A DNA stretch of 64,000 bases from Sphingomonas sp. (GCA_017418975.1 JAFOMG010000016.1:1-64000), one strand, 5' to 3'. Shown: positions 1-12,186, numbered from the stretch's first letter. Numbers and translations: made by a program. The notes: generated by a model not told the origin, from the sequence alone.

Positions 1-264
1 CGCATTGCCGCCGTCCGCCGGCGGACGCGGGCGGCTCCAGCCGCCTTCGGGCCGGGGCGGGCGCGACCGTGCCGGCGGCGGGGGCGGGTTCTCCACGCCG
101 GGCGGTGGGGCAGGCGCGGGCGACGGCGTCACCACCGGCGGCGGCACCGGGCACTGCCAGCCGGGGCCGCCGTCCGGACGGGGCGGGCGCGGCGGCACGG
201 GCATCGCATTGCCGCCGTCCGCCGGCGGTCGCGGACGGCTCCAGCCACCCTCGGGCCGGGGCGG
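1..264. repeat. Tandem coding repeat, period about 204 bp
   Basis: Bases 1-60 recur at about 205-264 with few changes, giving a 68-residue in-frame repeat in the proline-rich tail of the gene above. The second copy runs off the window, so the copy number is unknown. Confidence 0.65.
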
Positions 265-1299
265 GCGGACGCCGGGGGCCGGCGGACTGCCGGTATCCGG
301 CCCCGCGCCGGGCGTGCCGGGCGATGCCGGCATGTCCGGGCGTTCGCGACGCCAGCCGGGCAGGCGCGGACCGTCCGGCCCGCCGCCGGGGCGCGTCATC
401 GGCGGCCGGCCCGGCACCGGAGGGCCGCCGGGCTCCGCGCCCGGCATGCCCGGGCGGGGCGGCGGATTGGTTCCCGGCCGGCCCGGCGGGCGCGACCAGC
501 CCCAACCCGGCTGTGGCGGACGCCCGGCACCGGGGCGTCCCGGCGCATGTGGCCCCCGGCCCGGCGGATGGAAGCGGCCCGGCGGCGGCCCCTGGAAACC
601 GCCCTGGCGCCAATGGCGGAAGCGTTCGGCGGCCTCGCGGCGGCGGCGCTGCTCGGCATCGAAGCGCCGCCGCCAGGCCGCGGCATCGCTGCGCGCGTGA
701 TAGCGGCTCCAGCCCGGATAGCGGCTGCGCCCGCTGTCCCAGACCTGGATGAAGCTGAGCAGATAGGGGCTGGCATCGATCCAGGCATCGGTATCGACCG
801 GGCGATAGTCGCGCCCCGCCAGCGCCTCGCGCAGCCGCACGGCGCGCGCATGGAGATCGCCGGCCGCATCGTCATAATCGCCGAACTCGGCCCGGGGCGC
901 TGCCTCGCCATCGGCGTCATAGACCATGGCCAGCCGCCCGCGCACATAGGCGAAGCTCATTCCCGGCTCGACGGCGAGGAACGGCCCCGTGGCGCCGGGC
1001 GCGAAATAATAGCTGCGGATGCCGCCCGCGCCCGCATCCTCCACGATGATCGTATAGCCGTCGGTCGTCTGCCAGGCCCAGGGCTCCTGGCCCTCGAAGG
1101 CGAAGGCGAAGTCGGGCGGCGCGTCGCCGATCGCGTCCCACAGCGCATCGGCCTGGTCGATCCATTGATAATCGTCCGCCGATTGCGGCGCGGACTGGCC
1201 CATGCCCGCGCCCGGCGCCGCCATCGCCGCGCCCGCGCCGGGCAGCGCAAGCGCCGCCCCCGCCAGCATCGTCAGCCGGATCATCCTCTCGAACCGCAT
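1..1299 (-). CDS. Secreted proline/glycine-rich protein, C-terminus off the left edge
   Basis: The start is the ATG at 1299, preceded by a GGGAG-type ribosome site. The reading frame stays open to base 1, so at least 433 residues are present and the stop lies outside the window. The N-terminus (MRFERMIRLTMLAGAALALP) is a signal peptide. Residues about 30-220 form a compact globular part with many Trp, Tyr and Asp residues. From about residue 225 the protein becomes low-complexity Pro/Gly/Arg, including a unit reading RPPRPEGGWSRPRPPADGGN that occurs twice 68 residues apart. I do not recognise the globular domain. A periplasmic or surface-exposed role is inferred only from the signal peptide. 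Confidence 0.7.
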   Translation of the reverse strand, partial: MRFERMIRLTMLAGAALALPGAGAAMAAPGAGMGQSAPQSADDYQWIDQADALWDAIGDAPPDFAFAFEGQEPWAWQTTDGYTIIVEDAGAGGIRSYYFAPGATGPFLAVEPGMSFAYVRGRLAMVYDADGEAAPRAEFGDYDDAAGDLHARAVRLREALAGRDYRPVDTDAWIDASPYLLSFIQVWDSGRSRYPGWSRYHARSDAAAWRRRFDAEQRRRREAAERFRHWRQGGFQGPPPGRFHPPGRGPHAPGRPGAGRPPQPGWGWSRPPGRPGTNPPPRPGMPGAEPGGPPVPGRPPMTRPGGGPDGPRLPGWRRERPDMPASPGTPGAGPDTGSPPAPGVRPPRPEGGWSRPRPPADGGNAMPVPPRPPRPDGGPGWQCPVPPPVVTPSPAPAPPPGVENPPPPPARSRPPRPEGGWSRPRPPADGGNA

Positions 1300-1574
1300 C
1301 GCCCTGCTCCCTCCTGCATCCTATCGCAGGTTTCCGCCTCCGCCGCTGAACGGCGTGTGAAATGCACGTGCAGCTTCGCGAAAGGAAAGACCCGGGCGTT
1401 TCGCCAGGAGCATCGCCTCGGAAGCGACCGCGATCCTTTTCCATTTCAATTGACCTGCCGGCGCGCGCACGGGTAATTCGGCCGGCAAAGGGGGAAATCA
1501 TGAAATCTCGTGTGAGGGCGTTCGCGCCTGCACCCATGCCTGTGTCCGGAACGCCGCCGCTCGACTGATCGGCG

Positions 1575-2921
1575 ATGTCGCACGCACGCCTCGCTTCCGC
1601 GCTTCTCGCCGCGGCGACGTTGCTCGCGGCGGGGGTGTCGCATGCCCAGACCGCTCCCGATGCCCCGCCCGCGCCGCCGCGGATCGAAGGACTGTCGGCC
1701 GTCCAGCTGTTCGAGGCGGCGGGCCGGGCCGACAAGGCAGGCGATCCCGCCGCGGCCGAGACGATCTACCGCGCGCTGACCGGCGATCCCGATGCCGAGG
1801 TCCGTGCCGAGGCGCGCTTCCGCCTCGGCACGCTCTATGAGCGCCAGCGGCGCTTCCGCGATGCCGCCCTGGTCTTCCGCCAGCTGCTCGACGAGAAGCC
1901 GGGCGCCGCGCGCGTCCGCATCGAACTGGCGGCGGCGCTCGCCGCGATCGGCGACGAGGGCGCCGCCCGGCGCGAGCTGCGCCAGGCCCAGGCCGGCGGG
2001 CTGCCGCCCCAGGTCGCGCTGGTGGTGAACCAGTTCGCCACCGCGCTGCGCTCGCGCAAGCCGATCGGCGCCAGCTTCGAATTCGGCCTGGTGCCGGACA
2101 GCAACATCAACCGCGCCACCGATTCGGCCACGCTCGACACGATCATCGCCCCGCTCGACCTGTCGCGCGACGCCCGCCAGACTTCGGGCCTGGGCGTGCG
2201 CGCCGCCGGCCAGGCCTATCTGCGCGCGCCGCTGGCCAGGGACCTGTCCTTCCTCCCGCGCGTCTCGGGACAGGGCGTGCTCTACCGCCATTCGGCGTTC
2301 AACGACGTCTCCGCCTCGGCCCAGCTCGGCCTCGAATGGTCGCCGGGCCGCGAGCGGATCCGTCCCTCGGCCGGCGCCAGCTTCCGCTGGTATGGCGGCC
2401 GGCTCTATGCGCGCACCGCGACCGCGACGATCGACTGGCAGCATCCGCTCGACGGCAAGTCGCAGCTCGGCGCCGCGCTCACCGCCGGCACGACCGATTA
2501 CCGGCTGAACGACCTGCAGGACGGCATGTTGTGGAACGCCAGCATCGCCTATGAGCGCGCCTTCGACGCGCGCTCGGGCGGCGGCGTCACGCTGGTCGGC
2601 ACCCGCCAGACCGCGCGCGATCCCGGCTATGCCACCGCCTCGGGCGGCGTCGACCTTCTCTACTGGCGCGAGTTCGGCAAGACGTCGGCCTTCGTCACCC
2701 TGGGCGGCCGCCGCCTCGAAGGCGATGCGCGCCTGTTCCTGTTTCCCGATCGCCGCCGCGAATGGACGCTGAGCGCCGGGGGCGGCGCCACCTTGCGCGC
2801 GCTGGCCTGGCACGGCTTCGCGCCGCTGGTCCGCATCGAGTTCGAGCGCAACTGGTCGACGGTCGGGCTCTATGACTATCGCCGGGTGGCGGGCACATTC
2901 GGCATCACCAGGGCATTCTGA
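1575..2921 (+). CDS. Surface lipoprotein assembly modifier (Slam-like, TPR plus DUF560 barrel)
   Basis: The protein has 448 aa. A signal peptide (residues 1-24, cut near SHAQ) is followed by a TPR-like helical part (about 40-160: FEAAGRADKAGD, RFRLGTLYERQRRFRDAALVF) and a C-terminal beta-barrel rich in alternating aromatic strands that ends in Phe (TFGITRAF), as outer-membrane proteins do. The segment EFGLVPDSNINRATDS is typical of DUF560 proteins. Slam proteins move lipoproteins of the TbpB type across the outer membrane. The next gene, 13 bp downstream, encodes exactly such a lipoprotein, so the two are very probably a translocon and substrate pair in one operon. Confidence 0.8.
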   Translation: MSHARLASALLAAATLLAAGVSHAQTAPDAPPAPPRIEGLSAVQLFEAAGRADKAGDPAAAETIYRALTGDPDAEVRAEARFRLGTLYERQRRFRDAALVFRQLLDEKPGAARVRIELAAALAAIGDEGAARRELRQAQAGGLPPQVALVVNQFATALRSRKPIGASFEFGLVPDSNINRATDSATLDTIIAPLDLSRDARQTSGLGVRAAGQAYLRAPLARDLSFLPRVSGQGVLYRHSAFNDVSASAQLGLEWSPGRERIRPSAGASFRWYGGRLYARTATATIDWQHPLDGKSQLGAALTAGTTDYRLNDLQDGMLWNASIAYERAFDARSGGGVTLVGTRQTARDPGYATASGGVDLLYWREFGKTSAFVTLGGRRLEGDARLFLFPDRRREWTLSAGGGATLRALAWHGFAPLVRIEFERNWSTVGLYDYRRVAGTFGITRAF

Positions 2922-2934
2922 AAAGGGGGAAGAG

Positions 2935-5610
2935 ATGAAGCGGATTCTCAGGGCGACGACTTTCGCGTCGGCGATCGCACTCTCGGCGTGCAGCGGCGGC
3001 GGGGGCGGGGGCGGCGTGAACACGACGCCTCCCGCCACCGGCGGCGGCACCACCCCCACGCCCACGCCGGGCCCTTCGCCATCGCCTACCCCGGGTACGA
3101 CGCCTACCCCGTCCCCCACGCCCACGCCGGCTCCCACGCCGACGCCGACCCCCACGCCGACACCGGCGAACGCGTCGATGCTCAACCTCACGGCGAGCCA
3201 GAGCTTCGCCAATGACGGTGCCGGCGGGAATGCGAACTTTCCGAAGAGCGGCGCAATGCCCACGCTCGCCGCGTCGAGCAAGACCATGACGGTCGCCTAT
3301 GACGCGAGCAACGCCTCCTACACCGTTACCGCGCCGGGACGCAGCCAGACCTTCCGCGCCTCGGACATCGATGCCGCGCGCAGTACGGCGCAGGTCACGC
3401 TCTATACGCGCAACAGCGGCGGCACCGAGGAATCGCTGACCATCACCAAGCCCGGCACCTCGGGCCGCTTCACCTATCAATATGTCGCGGGCGGCTATTG
3501 GGAGCGGATCGTGACCGGATCGACATCGATCGACGGCTCGCTCGATGCCTTCGCCTATGGCCTGCCCACCGCGACGGCGGCCACGCCGCGCACCGGCACC
3601 GCGCATTATTCGGTCGACCTGCTCGGCGCGCAGCTCGACAACACCACCCTCACCGGCATCACCGGATCGGGCTCGCTCGACGCCGATTTCGGCCGCGGCG
3701 CGCTGACCGTCCATGCCGAGCTGGACACGGCCCATACCCCCCGCACGGCCTTCTCCGGCGAGGCGCGGATCTCGAGCACCGACAACAGCTTCTCGGGTCC
3801 GGTGCGCTTCAGCGACATCGGCGCGTTCTCCGGCGCGATGACCGGCCGCTTCTACGGCCCCGGCGCCGAGGAGGTCGGCGCGAGCTGGTACGCCAGCGCC
3901 ACGTCGCCGCTCGGCCAGGTCGCGGCGGGCACGATCATCGGGCGGCGCGAAGGCGCGCTGCCCGCGGCGACCTCCTTCGCCGATCCGCGCCCCAGCCAGT
4001 TCTTCGCCGGCGACGTGAGCACCAGCAGCGGGAGCTTCACCGGCACCACCGCCAGCAACCAGGCGACCGGACGCGGCACCTTCATCGTCCAATATGACGC
4101 GGACCGGCGCACCTACACCATGATCGGCGCCGACCGCTCGCAATATTACGGCCCGACCACGCTCAGCAACGGCATCGGCGACCGGTTCACGGTCTTCACT
4201 CCGGGCGCGCTGCAATATGTCCGCGCGGCGGAAGCGCAGCACCGCGTCATGAACGGCCAGCCCTGGCAATTCGTGATCGACGACGTGACCTTCGGCTACG
4301 CCACCGCGGATACCGCGCTGCCGCGCACCGGCAGCGCCGCCTATGACCTGGCGCTCAACGGATCGATCTTCCACTCGGGCGACCCGCAGCCGATCCAGAT
4401 GGACGGCAGCGGCACGCTCTCGGTCAATTTCGGAACCGGCGCGATCGACCTGGTCGGCGGCGCCCGGGCCGGCAGCAACCTGCCCAACAACGCCATCGCC
4501 GCCGGCGGCTTCTCGGGCACGGCCGCGCTGTCCAGCACGGCCAACCGGTTCAGCGGCACCTTCCAGCTCGACCTGTTCGGCGCGCACAACGGCACGATCG
4601 ACGGGCGCTTCTACGGCCCGACGGCGCAGGAAGTCGGCGCCAGCTTCGCGGTGGCGGATGCGGGCGGCAACGTGGCCAGCGGCACGCTGACCGGCATCTC
4701 GAACCCGGCGATCCTGGAAGGGCGCAAGACGCTCGCCGAGCTGACCGCGCCCACCGATTTCACCAGCGGCTATTCGCTGGTCATGCACTGGCAGTATCCG
4801 ATCAACAATCGCGGCTTCATCACCTCGAATGCCGGCCTGGTCAGCGCCAACCAGTCCATGGCGCGGGTGCGCTGGGATCCGGCGACGAACAGCTACCTCG
4901 TCTCGCGCCCGCTGGGCGGAGGCTCCGACGGCGAGGCGTTCAGCATCGGCTTCGGCCAGGCCGACAAGGTCGCGGCGGAGAGCAGCGCCATCTTCTCGGT
5001 CTATCGCGGAACCGCCGCCAACAATGTCGACTGGACGGCGAAGATCTATGCCACCGGCGCGGGCAATGGCGAGCTGGCGCTCACCTATACGAGCTTCGTC
5101 GACTTCACCCGGGTGCGCAATTATCCGCCCGGCCTCTCGAAGGACAACGACCATTATTTCATGCCCTTCGGCGTCGCCACGCTCGACAGCCAGCTGCCGC
5201 GCACGGGCACGGCCAACTATGCCGGCGTGCTCTATGGCCATGGCGCGATCACGCCGGCGGGAAGCAACACCAGCGATTTCTACGCGCTGAGCGGCACCAG
5301 CAGCATGAGCGTGAACTTCGCGGGGTTCGGCATCAGCGGCTCGCTGGCGATCAAGGGCGCGAACGGCGGCGCGACCACCGATTTCGGGCGCTTCGATTTC
5401 ACCGGCAACCGCAACAACGCCAACTTCAGCATGGGGCAGACCAGCGCGGCGACCACCGGCTATTGGCTCGGCCAGTTCAACGGCCCCGCCGCGGCCGAAT
5501 ATGGCGGGGTGTTCAATATCCAGACCAACACGGTCACGCCCGGCTATGATTCGATCAATGGCCAGAAGCTCATCCTCACCGGCGTGACCGTGGGCAAGAA
5601 GACGCCCTGA
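2935..5610 (+). CDS. Surface lipoprotein with three TbpB-like barrel units (Slam substrate)
   Basis: The start ATG at 2935 follows AGGGGGAAGAG and gives 891 aa. An in-frame upstream start at 2872 would lie inside the previous gene and lacks the signal. The signal peptide ends in a lipobox (ALSAC), then a poly-Gly and a long Thr-Pro linker (about residues 20-80) lead to the mature part. Three units each close with the transferrin-binding-protein-like motif: [30 protein letters not shown] and [15 protein letters not shown]. Each motif is preceded by a strand pattern of the type [14 protein letters not shown]. TbpB-family lipoproteins bind host or environmental proteins, or heme, at the cell surface; the ligand here is unknown. 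It follows the Slam-like gene closely. Confidence 0.8.
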   Translation: MKRILRATTFASAIALSACSGGGGGGGVNTTPPATGGGTTPTPTPGPSPSPTPGTTPTPSPTPTPAPTPTPTPTPTPANASMLNLTASQSFANDGAGGNANFPKSGAMPTLAASSKTMTVAYDASNASYTVTAPGRSQTFRASDIDAARSTAQVTLYTRNSGGTEESLTITKPGTSGRFTYQYVAGGYWERIVTGSTSIDGSLDAFAYGLPTATAATPRTGTAHYSVDLLGAQLDNTTLTGITGSGSLDADFGRGALTVHAELDTAHTPRTAFSGEARISSTDNSFSGPVRFSDIGAFSGAMTGRFYGPGAEEVGASWYASATSPLGQVAAGTIIGRREGALPAATSFADPRPSQFFAGDVSTSSGSFTGTTASNQATGRGTFIVQYDADRRTYTMIGADRSQYYGPTTLSNGIGDRFTVFTPGALQYVRAAEAQHRVMNGQPWQFVIDDVTFGYATADTALPRTGSAAYDLALNGSIFHSGDPQPIQMDGSGTLSVNFGTGAIDLVGGARAGSNLPNNAIAAGGFSGTAALSSTANRFSGTFQLDLFGAHNGTIDGRFYGPTAQEVGASFAVADAGGNVASGTLTGISNPAILEGRKTLAELTAPTDFTSGYSLVMHWQYPINNRGFITSNAGLVSANQSMARVRWDPATNSYLVSRPLGGGSDGEAFSIGFGQADKVAAESSAIFSVYRGTAANNVDWTAKIYATGAGNGELALTYTSFVDFTRVRNYPPGLSKDNDHYFMPFGVATLDSQLPRTGTANYAGVLYGHGAITPAGSNTSDFYALSGTSSMSVNFAGFGISGSLAIKGANGGATTDFGRFDFTGNRNNANFSMGQTSAATTGYWLGQFNGPAAAEYGGVFNIQTNTVTPGYDSINGQKLILTGVTVGKKTP

Positions 5611-5618
5611 CCCCGCCG

Positions 5619-5673
5619 CCGGGGGCGGTGCGCCGCCCCCGGCCCGGTCCCGCGCGTCCGTCCGGGACGCGCG
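5619..5673 (+). terminator. Two consecutive GC hairpins after the lipoprotein gene
   Basis: CCGGGGGCGG (5619-5628) pairs with CCGCCCCCGG (5633-5642), and CGCGCGTCC (5651-5659) pairs with GGACGCGCG (5665-5673). No clear T-run follows. The position between operon and uvrA promoter supports termination. Confidence 0.5.
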
Positions 5674-5726
5674 GCGACTGGCATCGCCTGCCCGGCGTTC
5701 CTATCTCCCCACTGGAATCTCTCCAG

Positions 5727-5741
5727 GAACAAAGCTAGAAC
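5727..5741 (+). promoter_or_regulatory. LexA (SOS) box upstream of uvrA
   Basis: The sequence GAAC-AAAGCTA-GAAC is an exact GAAC-N7-GAAC direct repeat, the complement of the GTTC-N7-GTTC box used by alphaproteobacterial LexA. It lies 7 bp before the uvrA start codon, so LexA bound here would block transcription or its early elongation. Confidence 0.75.
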
Positions 5742-5748
5742 CCTCGGC

Positions 5749-8709
<2,961 letters not shown>

Positions 8710-8722
8710 TCCCAAGGCCCCA

Positions 8723-8740
8723 TCTCCCGCCTGCGGGAGA
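8723..8740 (+). terminator. Hairpin after uvrA
   Basis: TCTCCCGC (8723-8730) and GCGGGAGA (8733-8740) form an 8-bp stem with a 2-nt spacer, 13 bp after the uvrA stop. A T-run is absent. The same sequence type is a common dispersed intergenic palindrome in sphingomonads. Confidence 0.45.
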
Positions 8741-8960
8741 GGGAGGGGCCCGCCGCCAAAGGCGGTGGGAGGGTGCGTGGGGGCCACGAGCCCTCATAAG
8801 CTCCGCAGTTTGAGGTCCCACGAGACCGATTTCGGCTTTCCACTACCGGAACAACGAACGGGCCGCAACAAAGAAGAACAAACCATAAACAACCCCTGTC
8901 CTACACTCTGCATTCCAGCATATCTAACCGGTCCTCAAACCAACCCGAGAGGACCACCCG

Positions 8961-10034
8961 ATGCGCCATCACCAGCTCCTTCCCCGTCCCCAATATGGCG
9001 ACCCCGAAGTCCCCGCGCTTCCGCTCGACGAATACACCAAGTCCCCTTCCCAGCGGATCGCCGGCTGGTCCGGCGAGAAGCAGGCGGCCTTCCTGCGCGC
9101 CATCGCCGAGGGGGCCACGGTCGGCCAGGCGTGCCGGCTGGTCGGGCTCACCCAGCAATCGGCCTATGCCTTTCGCCACGCCGCGCGCGGCGCGCATTTC
9201 GCGCTCGGCTGGGAAGCAGCCCTGCTCCACGCCCGCAACTACCTCGCCGATACGCTGATGGAGCGCGCGCTCCACGGCATCGTCGAGACGATCACGCGCT
9301 CCGACGGCAGCGAGGTCGAGCGCCACCGCATCGACAACCGGCTCGGCATGGCGATGCTCACTCGCCTCGATCGCATGGCCGACAAGGCGGCGAAGGAAAC
9401 CACCCACGCCGCCGCCCGCCTCGTCTCGCAGGAGTTCGAGGCCTATGTCGATCTCGTCGCCCGGGATGCCGGCCCGGCCCGCGCCGGCCTGTTCCTCGCC
9501 CGCCGCATCGAGCCGGCCGGGGAGGACGATCTCGCGCCCGTCCGCACCCTCGCCCGCGCCGACAACTGGCTGCGCACCCATACCGACCTCGCCGGGCCGC
9601 TCGCCGATCTCGATCCCGCCGCCCGCGCGCATTGGTCCGGCGCCGACTGGGCGCGGGCCGAAGCCGCCGGCCTGGTCGAGATCGCCCCCGCGCCCGCCCG
9701 CGCGGACCATCAAGCGATTCAAGATTTCGCCCCCGCCGAGGCGCCCCGGCCCGCCGGGGACGAGCCGGTCTGGTGGGACGGGGACGACGAGAAATGGCAC
9801 ACCCGCTTCCCCCCGCCCGCGGATTTCCATGGCGAGGAGGACGGCGCCTATGGCGATGACGAATATTCGCGCGAGCTGACCGCCGAGGAAGAATATCTGG
9901 TCGATGCCCCGTACCGCGCCAGACTGGCGGCGCGCCGGAAAGTCGAAGACGCGGCGCGCGATCGCTGGTTCGCCTTGCTGGCCGCGCCGGGGACAGATGA
10001 CGGCGGGACGATATTTTCCGATGCCACCGCTTGA
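8961..10034 (+). CDS. Conserved hypothetical protein with N-terminal HTH-like region
   Basis: The protein has 357 aa and starts at ATG 8961 after GAGAGGACCACCCG. Residues about 36-75 (GEKQAAFLRAIAEGATVGQACRLVG, then LTQQSAYAFRH) look like a helix-turn-helix of the kind seen in phage terminase small subunits and homeodomain-like proteins. The C-terminal half is acidic, with Trp-rich (PVWWDGDDEKWHTRF) and Asp/Glu-rich stretches. No signal peptide or membrane segment is seen. No phage genes lie nearby, so this is probably a chromosomal family rather than a terminase. DNA binding is an inference from the HTH-like segment. Confidence 0.65.
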   Translation: MRHHQLLPRPQYGDPEVPALPLDEYTKSPSQRIAGWSGEKQAAFLRAIAEGATVGQACRLVGLTQQSAYAFRHAARGAHFALGWEAALLHARNYLADTLMERALHGIVETITRSDGSEVERHRIDNRLGMAMLTRLDRMADKAAKETTHAAARLVSQEFEAYVDLVARDAGPARAGLFLARRIEPAGEDDLAPVRTLARADNWLRTHTDLAGPLADLDPAARAHWSGADWARAEAAGLVEIAPAPARADHQAIQDFAPAEAPRPAGDEPVWWDGDDEKWHTRFPPPADFHGEEDGAYGDDEYSRELTAEEEYLVDAPYRARLAARRKVEDAARDRWFALLAAPGTDDGGTIFSDATA

Positions 10035-10183
10035 ACTTGCGATGCCGCCTTCCCATTTGCCATTTGCTACAGTCGCATTTCGACGGTTTTCGGCGCTTTG
10101 CGGCCCCTCTTCCTTCCATCTGCCCCTTGCAGCGCGAGGTCCGCTCGCACTGAGCGCGGCCGATAACATAAGGAAGAAAGCAC

Positions 10184-10396
10184 ATGAGCCATACCGGCAC
10201 CGTCAAGTTCTTCGATGCGACGAAGGGCTTCGGCTTCATCTCGCCCGATGGCGGCAAGGACGATCATTTCGTCCATATCAGCGCCGTCGAGCGTTCGGGC
10301 ATGAGCACGCTCAGCCAGAACCAGCGCGTGAACTACGAGCTGGAGAACGACAAGCGCGGCCGCCTTTCGGCGACCAATTTGTCGCCGGCCGAATAA
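10184..10396 (+). CDS. Cold-shock domain protein
   Basis: This 70-aa protein is a single OB-fold cold-shock domain with the RNP1-like KGFGFISPD and RNP2-like DHFVHIS motifs. Such proteins bind single-stranded RNA or DNA and melt RNA structure. AAGGAAGAAAG precedes the start. The 149 bp upstream, with an AT-rich stretch and a long untranslated leader, fit the usual cold-shock leader, though I cannot fold it here. Two tiny ORFs follow downstream and may be co-transcribed. Confidence 0.92.
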   Translation: MSHTGTVKFFDATKGFGFISPDGGKDDHFVHISAVERSGMSTLSQNQRVNYELENDKRGRLSATNLSPAE

Positions 10397-10490
10397 CGGA
10401 CTCCGACAGGCGGCTCCGGCCGTCGGCGGCGTCCTCCGCTCCCTCGTGGGGGCGCCGCCACCCCAACGTCCTCTCTTGGAGAACGCACCC

Positions 10491-10700
10491 GTGGCAAACC
10501 AACCCGATTACCGGGCTCAGGCGGCGAAATGCCGTGCCGAGGCCGATGCCGCCACGCTCGACAATGTCCGCGAACAGCGGCTGCGGGCAGAAGCGGCATG
10601 GCTCGAAATGGCCGTCCGCCAGGAACGTACCGTCAGCTCGCGCATTGCACGAGCGGCGGCCAGTCCGGCCATCCAGTCAACAACACAGGAAACTACATGA
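10491..10700 (+). CDS. Small hypothetical protein downstream of the cold-shock gene
   Basis: The GTG start at 10491 follows TTGGAGAACGCACCC and gives 69 aa: a helical, Ala/Glu/Arg-rich protein beginning MANQPDYRAQAAKCRAEAD. The in-frame ATG at 10446 lacks a ribosome site. The stop overlaps the next start (ATGA at 10697-10700), which indicates translational coupling. Short proteins of this look (RAQAAKCRAEAD and ERLRAEAAW-type) are widespread in alphaproteobacteria, and their function is unknown. Confidence 0.6.
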   Translation: MANQPDYRAQAAKCRAEADAATLDNVREQRLRAEAAWLEMAVRQERTVSSRIARAAASPAIQSTTQETT

Positions 10701-10855
10701 ACTTTTTCAACAAGATCCACGAAACCCAGATTACCCGCGGCGCCAGCCGGCCGTTCGAGGCCTTCATTCCGCCGCACCGCCGCCTCTTCCCCCTCGAGAC
10801 CAGCCAGCGTCAGCGCGCCATTGCCCGCGCCGCGGCGATCGAGGTGCTCGGCTAG
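10697..10855 (+). CDS. 52-aa hypothetical protein, translationally coupled
   Basis: The ATG at 10697 overlaps the preceding stop by 4 bp. The product (MNFFNKIHETQITRGASRPF at the N-terminus) is basic and has no signal or membrane segment. I do not recognise it. The ATGA overlap and a GC hairpin downstream at 10873-10901 support a real gene that closes a small operon. Confidence 0.55.
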   Translation: MNFFNKIHETQITRGASRPFEAFIPPHRRLFPLETSQRQRAIARAAAIEVLG

Positions 10856-10872
10856 GAGCCGGCGCTTTCCCC

Positions 10873-10901
10873 CCGGGGCCGGCATGCCGGCCTGGCCCCG
10901 G
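10873..10901 (+). terminator. GC-rich hairpin closing the small operon
   Basis: CCGGGGCC (10873-10880) pairs with GGCCCCGG (10894-10901), with a further internal self-complementary GGCATGCC. There is no T-run. Confidence 0.45.
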
Positions 10902-11040
10902 CCCATCCCTTTCCATAACGCTTCCGTCCATCCGGTCTCCTCGTGCGCCCAGTCGAGCGCGGCGACGGGGCCGCATGCCGTTTTTCCGCGTTCAAGGCAT
11001 GGCCCCGTCCGGGGCAGGTCAACAGAAAGAGGGGATTCCG

Positions 11041-11589
11041 ATGAAGCGCTTCACCATGCTGCTGCCGCTGTCGCTGACGCTGGCTGCCGCCGCCTGCAAT
11101 TCCGGGCCCAAGGTCACGGCCGAGAATGCCTCGGTCGAGGAAGTCTCGAACAAGGTTGCCGCGGCCCAGGGCGCCGGCAGCTTCATCTCGCCGGGCCATT
11201 GGGACGGCAAGGTCACCATCACCAATCTCGACATGCCGGGCATGGACAAGATGCCGCCCGAAATGGCGAAGACGATGAAGGACAAGATGATGAAGGGCCA
11301 GGAATTCGCCAGCTGCGTGACCGAGGCCGACGTCAAGTCGCCCAAGGCCGGCATGTTCGGCGGCGACAAGAGCTGCCGCTATGATCACTTCACCATGGCC
11401 GGCGGCACGATCGACGCGAAGATGACCTGCGAGACCGCGGGCCAGAAGCGCGACATGACGATCAAGGGCAATTATTCCCCCGATTCCTACCACACCGAAG
11501 TGAGGTCGAGCGGCGGCCAGGCCGGCACCATGGCGATGACGATCGACGCCAAGCGCGCCGGCGCCTGCACCGGCAAGGAGAAGAGCTGA
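11041..11589 (+). CDS. DUF3617 family lipoprotein
   Basis: The start ATG 11041 follows AAAGAGGGGATTCC and gives 182 aa. The signal peptide ends in a lipobox (LAAAACNSG). The mature part carries the DUF3617 pattern: SPGHWDGKVTITNLDMPGM, a Cys-containing FASCVTEADV, DKSCRYDHFTMAGGTIDAKMTC and the YHTEVRSS strand. DUF3617 proteins are common small periplasmic lipoproteins of sphingomonads with no known activity. The gene is flanked by hairpins on both sides and is probably monocistronic. Confidence 0.8.
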   Translation: MKRFTMLLPLSLTLAAAACNSGPKVTAENASVEEVSNKVAAAQGAGSFISPGHWDGKVTITNLDMPGMDKMPPEMAKTMKDKMMKGQEFASCVTEADVKSPKAGMFGGDKSCRYDHFTMAGGTIDAKMTCETAGQKRDMTIKGNYSPDSYHTEVRSSGGQAGTMAMTIDAKRAGACTGKEKS

Positions 11590-11593
11590 GGCA

Positions 11594-11629
11594 AGCGGCG
11601 GGGCGCGGCAGGACGCCCGCCCCGCCGCT
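11594..11629 (+). terminator. 12-bp perfect stem after the DUF3617 gene
   Basis: AGCGGCGGGGCG (11594-11605) is fully complementary to CGCCCCGCCGCT (11618-11629). It starts 4 bp after the stop codon. No T-run follows. Confidence 0.6.
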
Positions 11630-11710
11630 CGCCAAATTCGTGATGGAGGCGAAACCTTTTCCGCCCCCCATGCATTCCCCCAGGCGAGCGGGTTCACGGA
11701 GGAGAGACCG

Positions 11711-12112
11711 ATGCGCATCCTGATCCTCGGCCTGGCGGCCACGACGGCGCTGGCCGGCTGCACCGATTACGATACCCGGCCCGGCGGCGGCTATGGCTAT
11801 CGCGACTATGATTATAACCGCCCCGATCCGTCGTACGGCGGCTATTATGCCGATCGCTATTATCGCGAGGGCCGCGGCTATCGCGAATATCGGCTGGGCC
11901 GCAACGACCGCGTCTATCGCGGCCAGGACGGCCGCTATTATTGCCGCCGCTCGGACGGCACCACCGGCCTGGTGGTCGGCGGCGTGGCCGGCGGCCTGCT
12001 CGGCGCGGCGATCGCACCGGGCGGCTCGGAACTGCTCGGCGCGCTGCTCGGCGCGGCGGCCGGCGGCGCGGTCGGCTCCTCGGTGGAGAAGGGCGAGGCA
12101 CGCTGCCGCTAG
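11711..12112 (+). CDS. Glycine-zipper 2TM-type lipoprotein
   Basis: The protein has 133 aa with a lipobox at ALAGCTD. A Tyr/Arg/Gly-rich segment (about 20-75) leads to the module DGRYYCRRSDGTTGLVVGGV, followed by a glycine zipper (GGLLGAAIAPGG, LLGALLGAAAGGAVGSS). Glycine-zipper outer-membrane lipoproteins of the SlyB/Rcp type support envelope integrity. The same module occurs in the protein encoded at 14458-14817, so the two are paralogues. Confidence 0.75.
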   Translation: MRILILGLAATTALAGCTDYDTRPGGGYGYRDYDYNRPDPSYGGYYADRYYREGRGYREYRLGRNDRVYRGQDGRYYCRRSDGTTGLVVGGVAGGLLGAAIAPGGSELLGALLGAAAGGAVGSSVEKGEARCR

Positions 12113-12132
12113 CGCGAACGGACGGCCTTCAA

Positions 12133-12167
12133 GCCGGGCCCCGGATTCCCTAGATCAGGGGCCCGGC
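12133..12167 (+). terminator. Inverted repeat between the glycine-zipper gene and osmC
   Basis: GCCGGGCCCC (12133-12142) and GGGGCCCGGC (12158-12167) form a 10-bp perfect stem. It ends 20 bp before the osmC start, so it may be a terminator or part of the osmC leader. Confidence 0.4.
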
Positions 12168-12186
12168 AAAGAGGGAGATCCACGAC

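Noticed and set aside
2905..5241. 778-codon minus-strand frame opposite the TbpB-like lipoprotein
   Set aside because: It is low-complexity Arg/Gly/Ala sequence created by high-GC codon bias, and the plus strand holds the real gene with lipobox and repeats.
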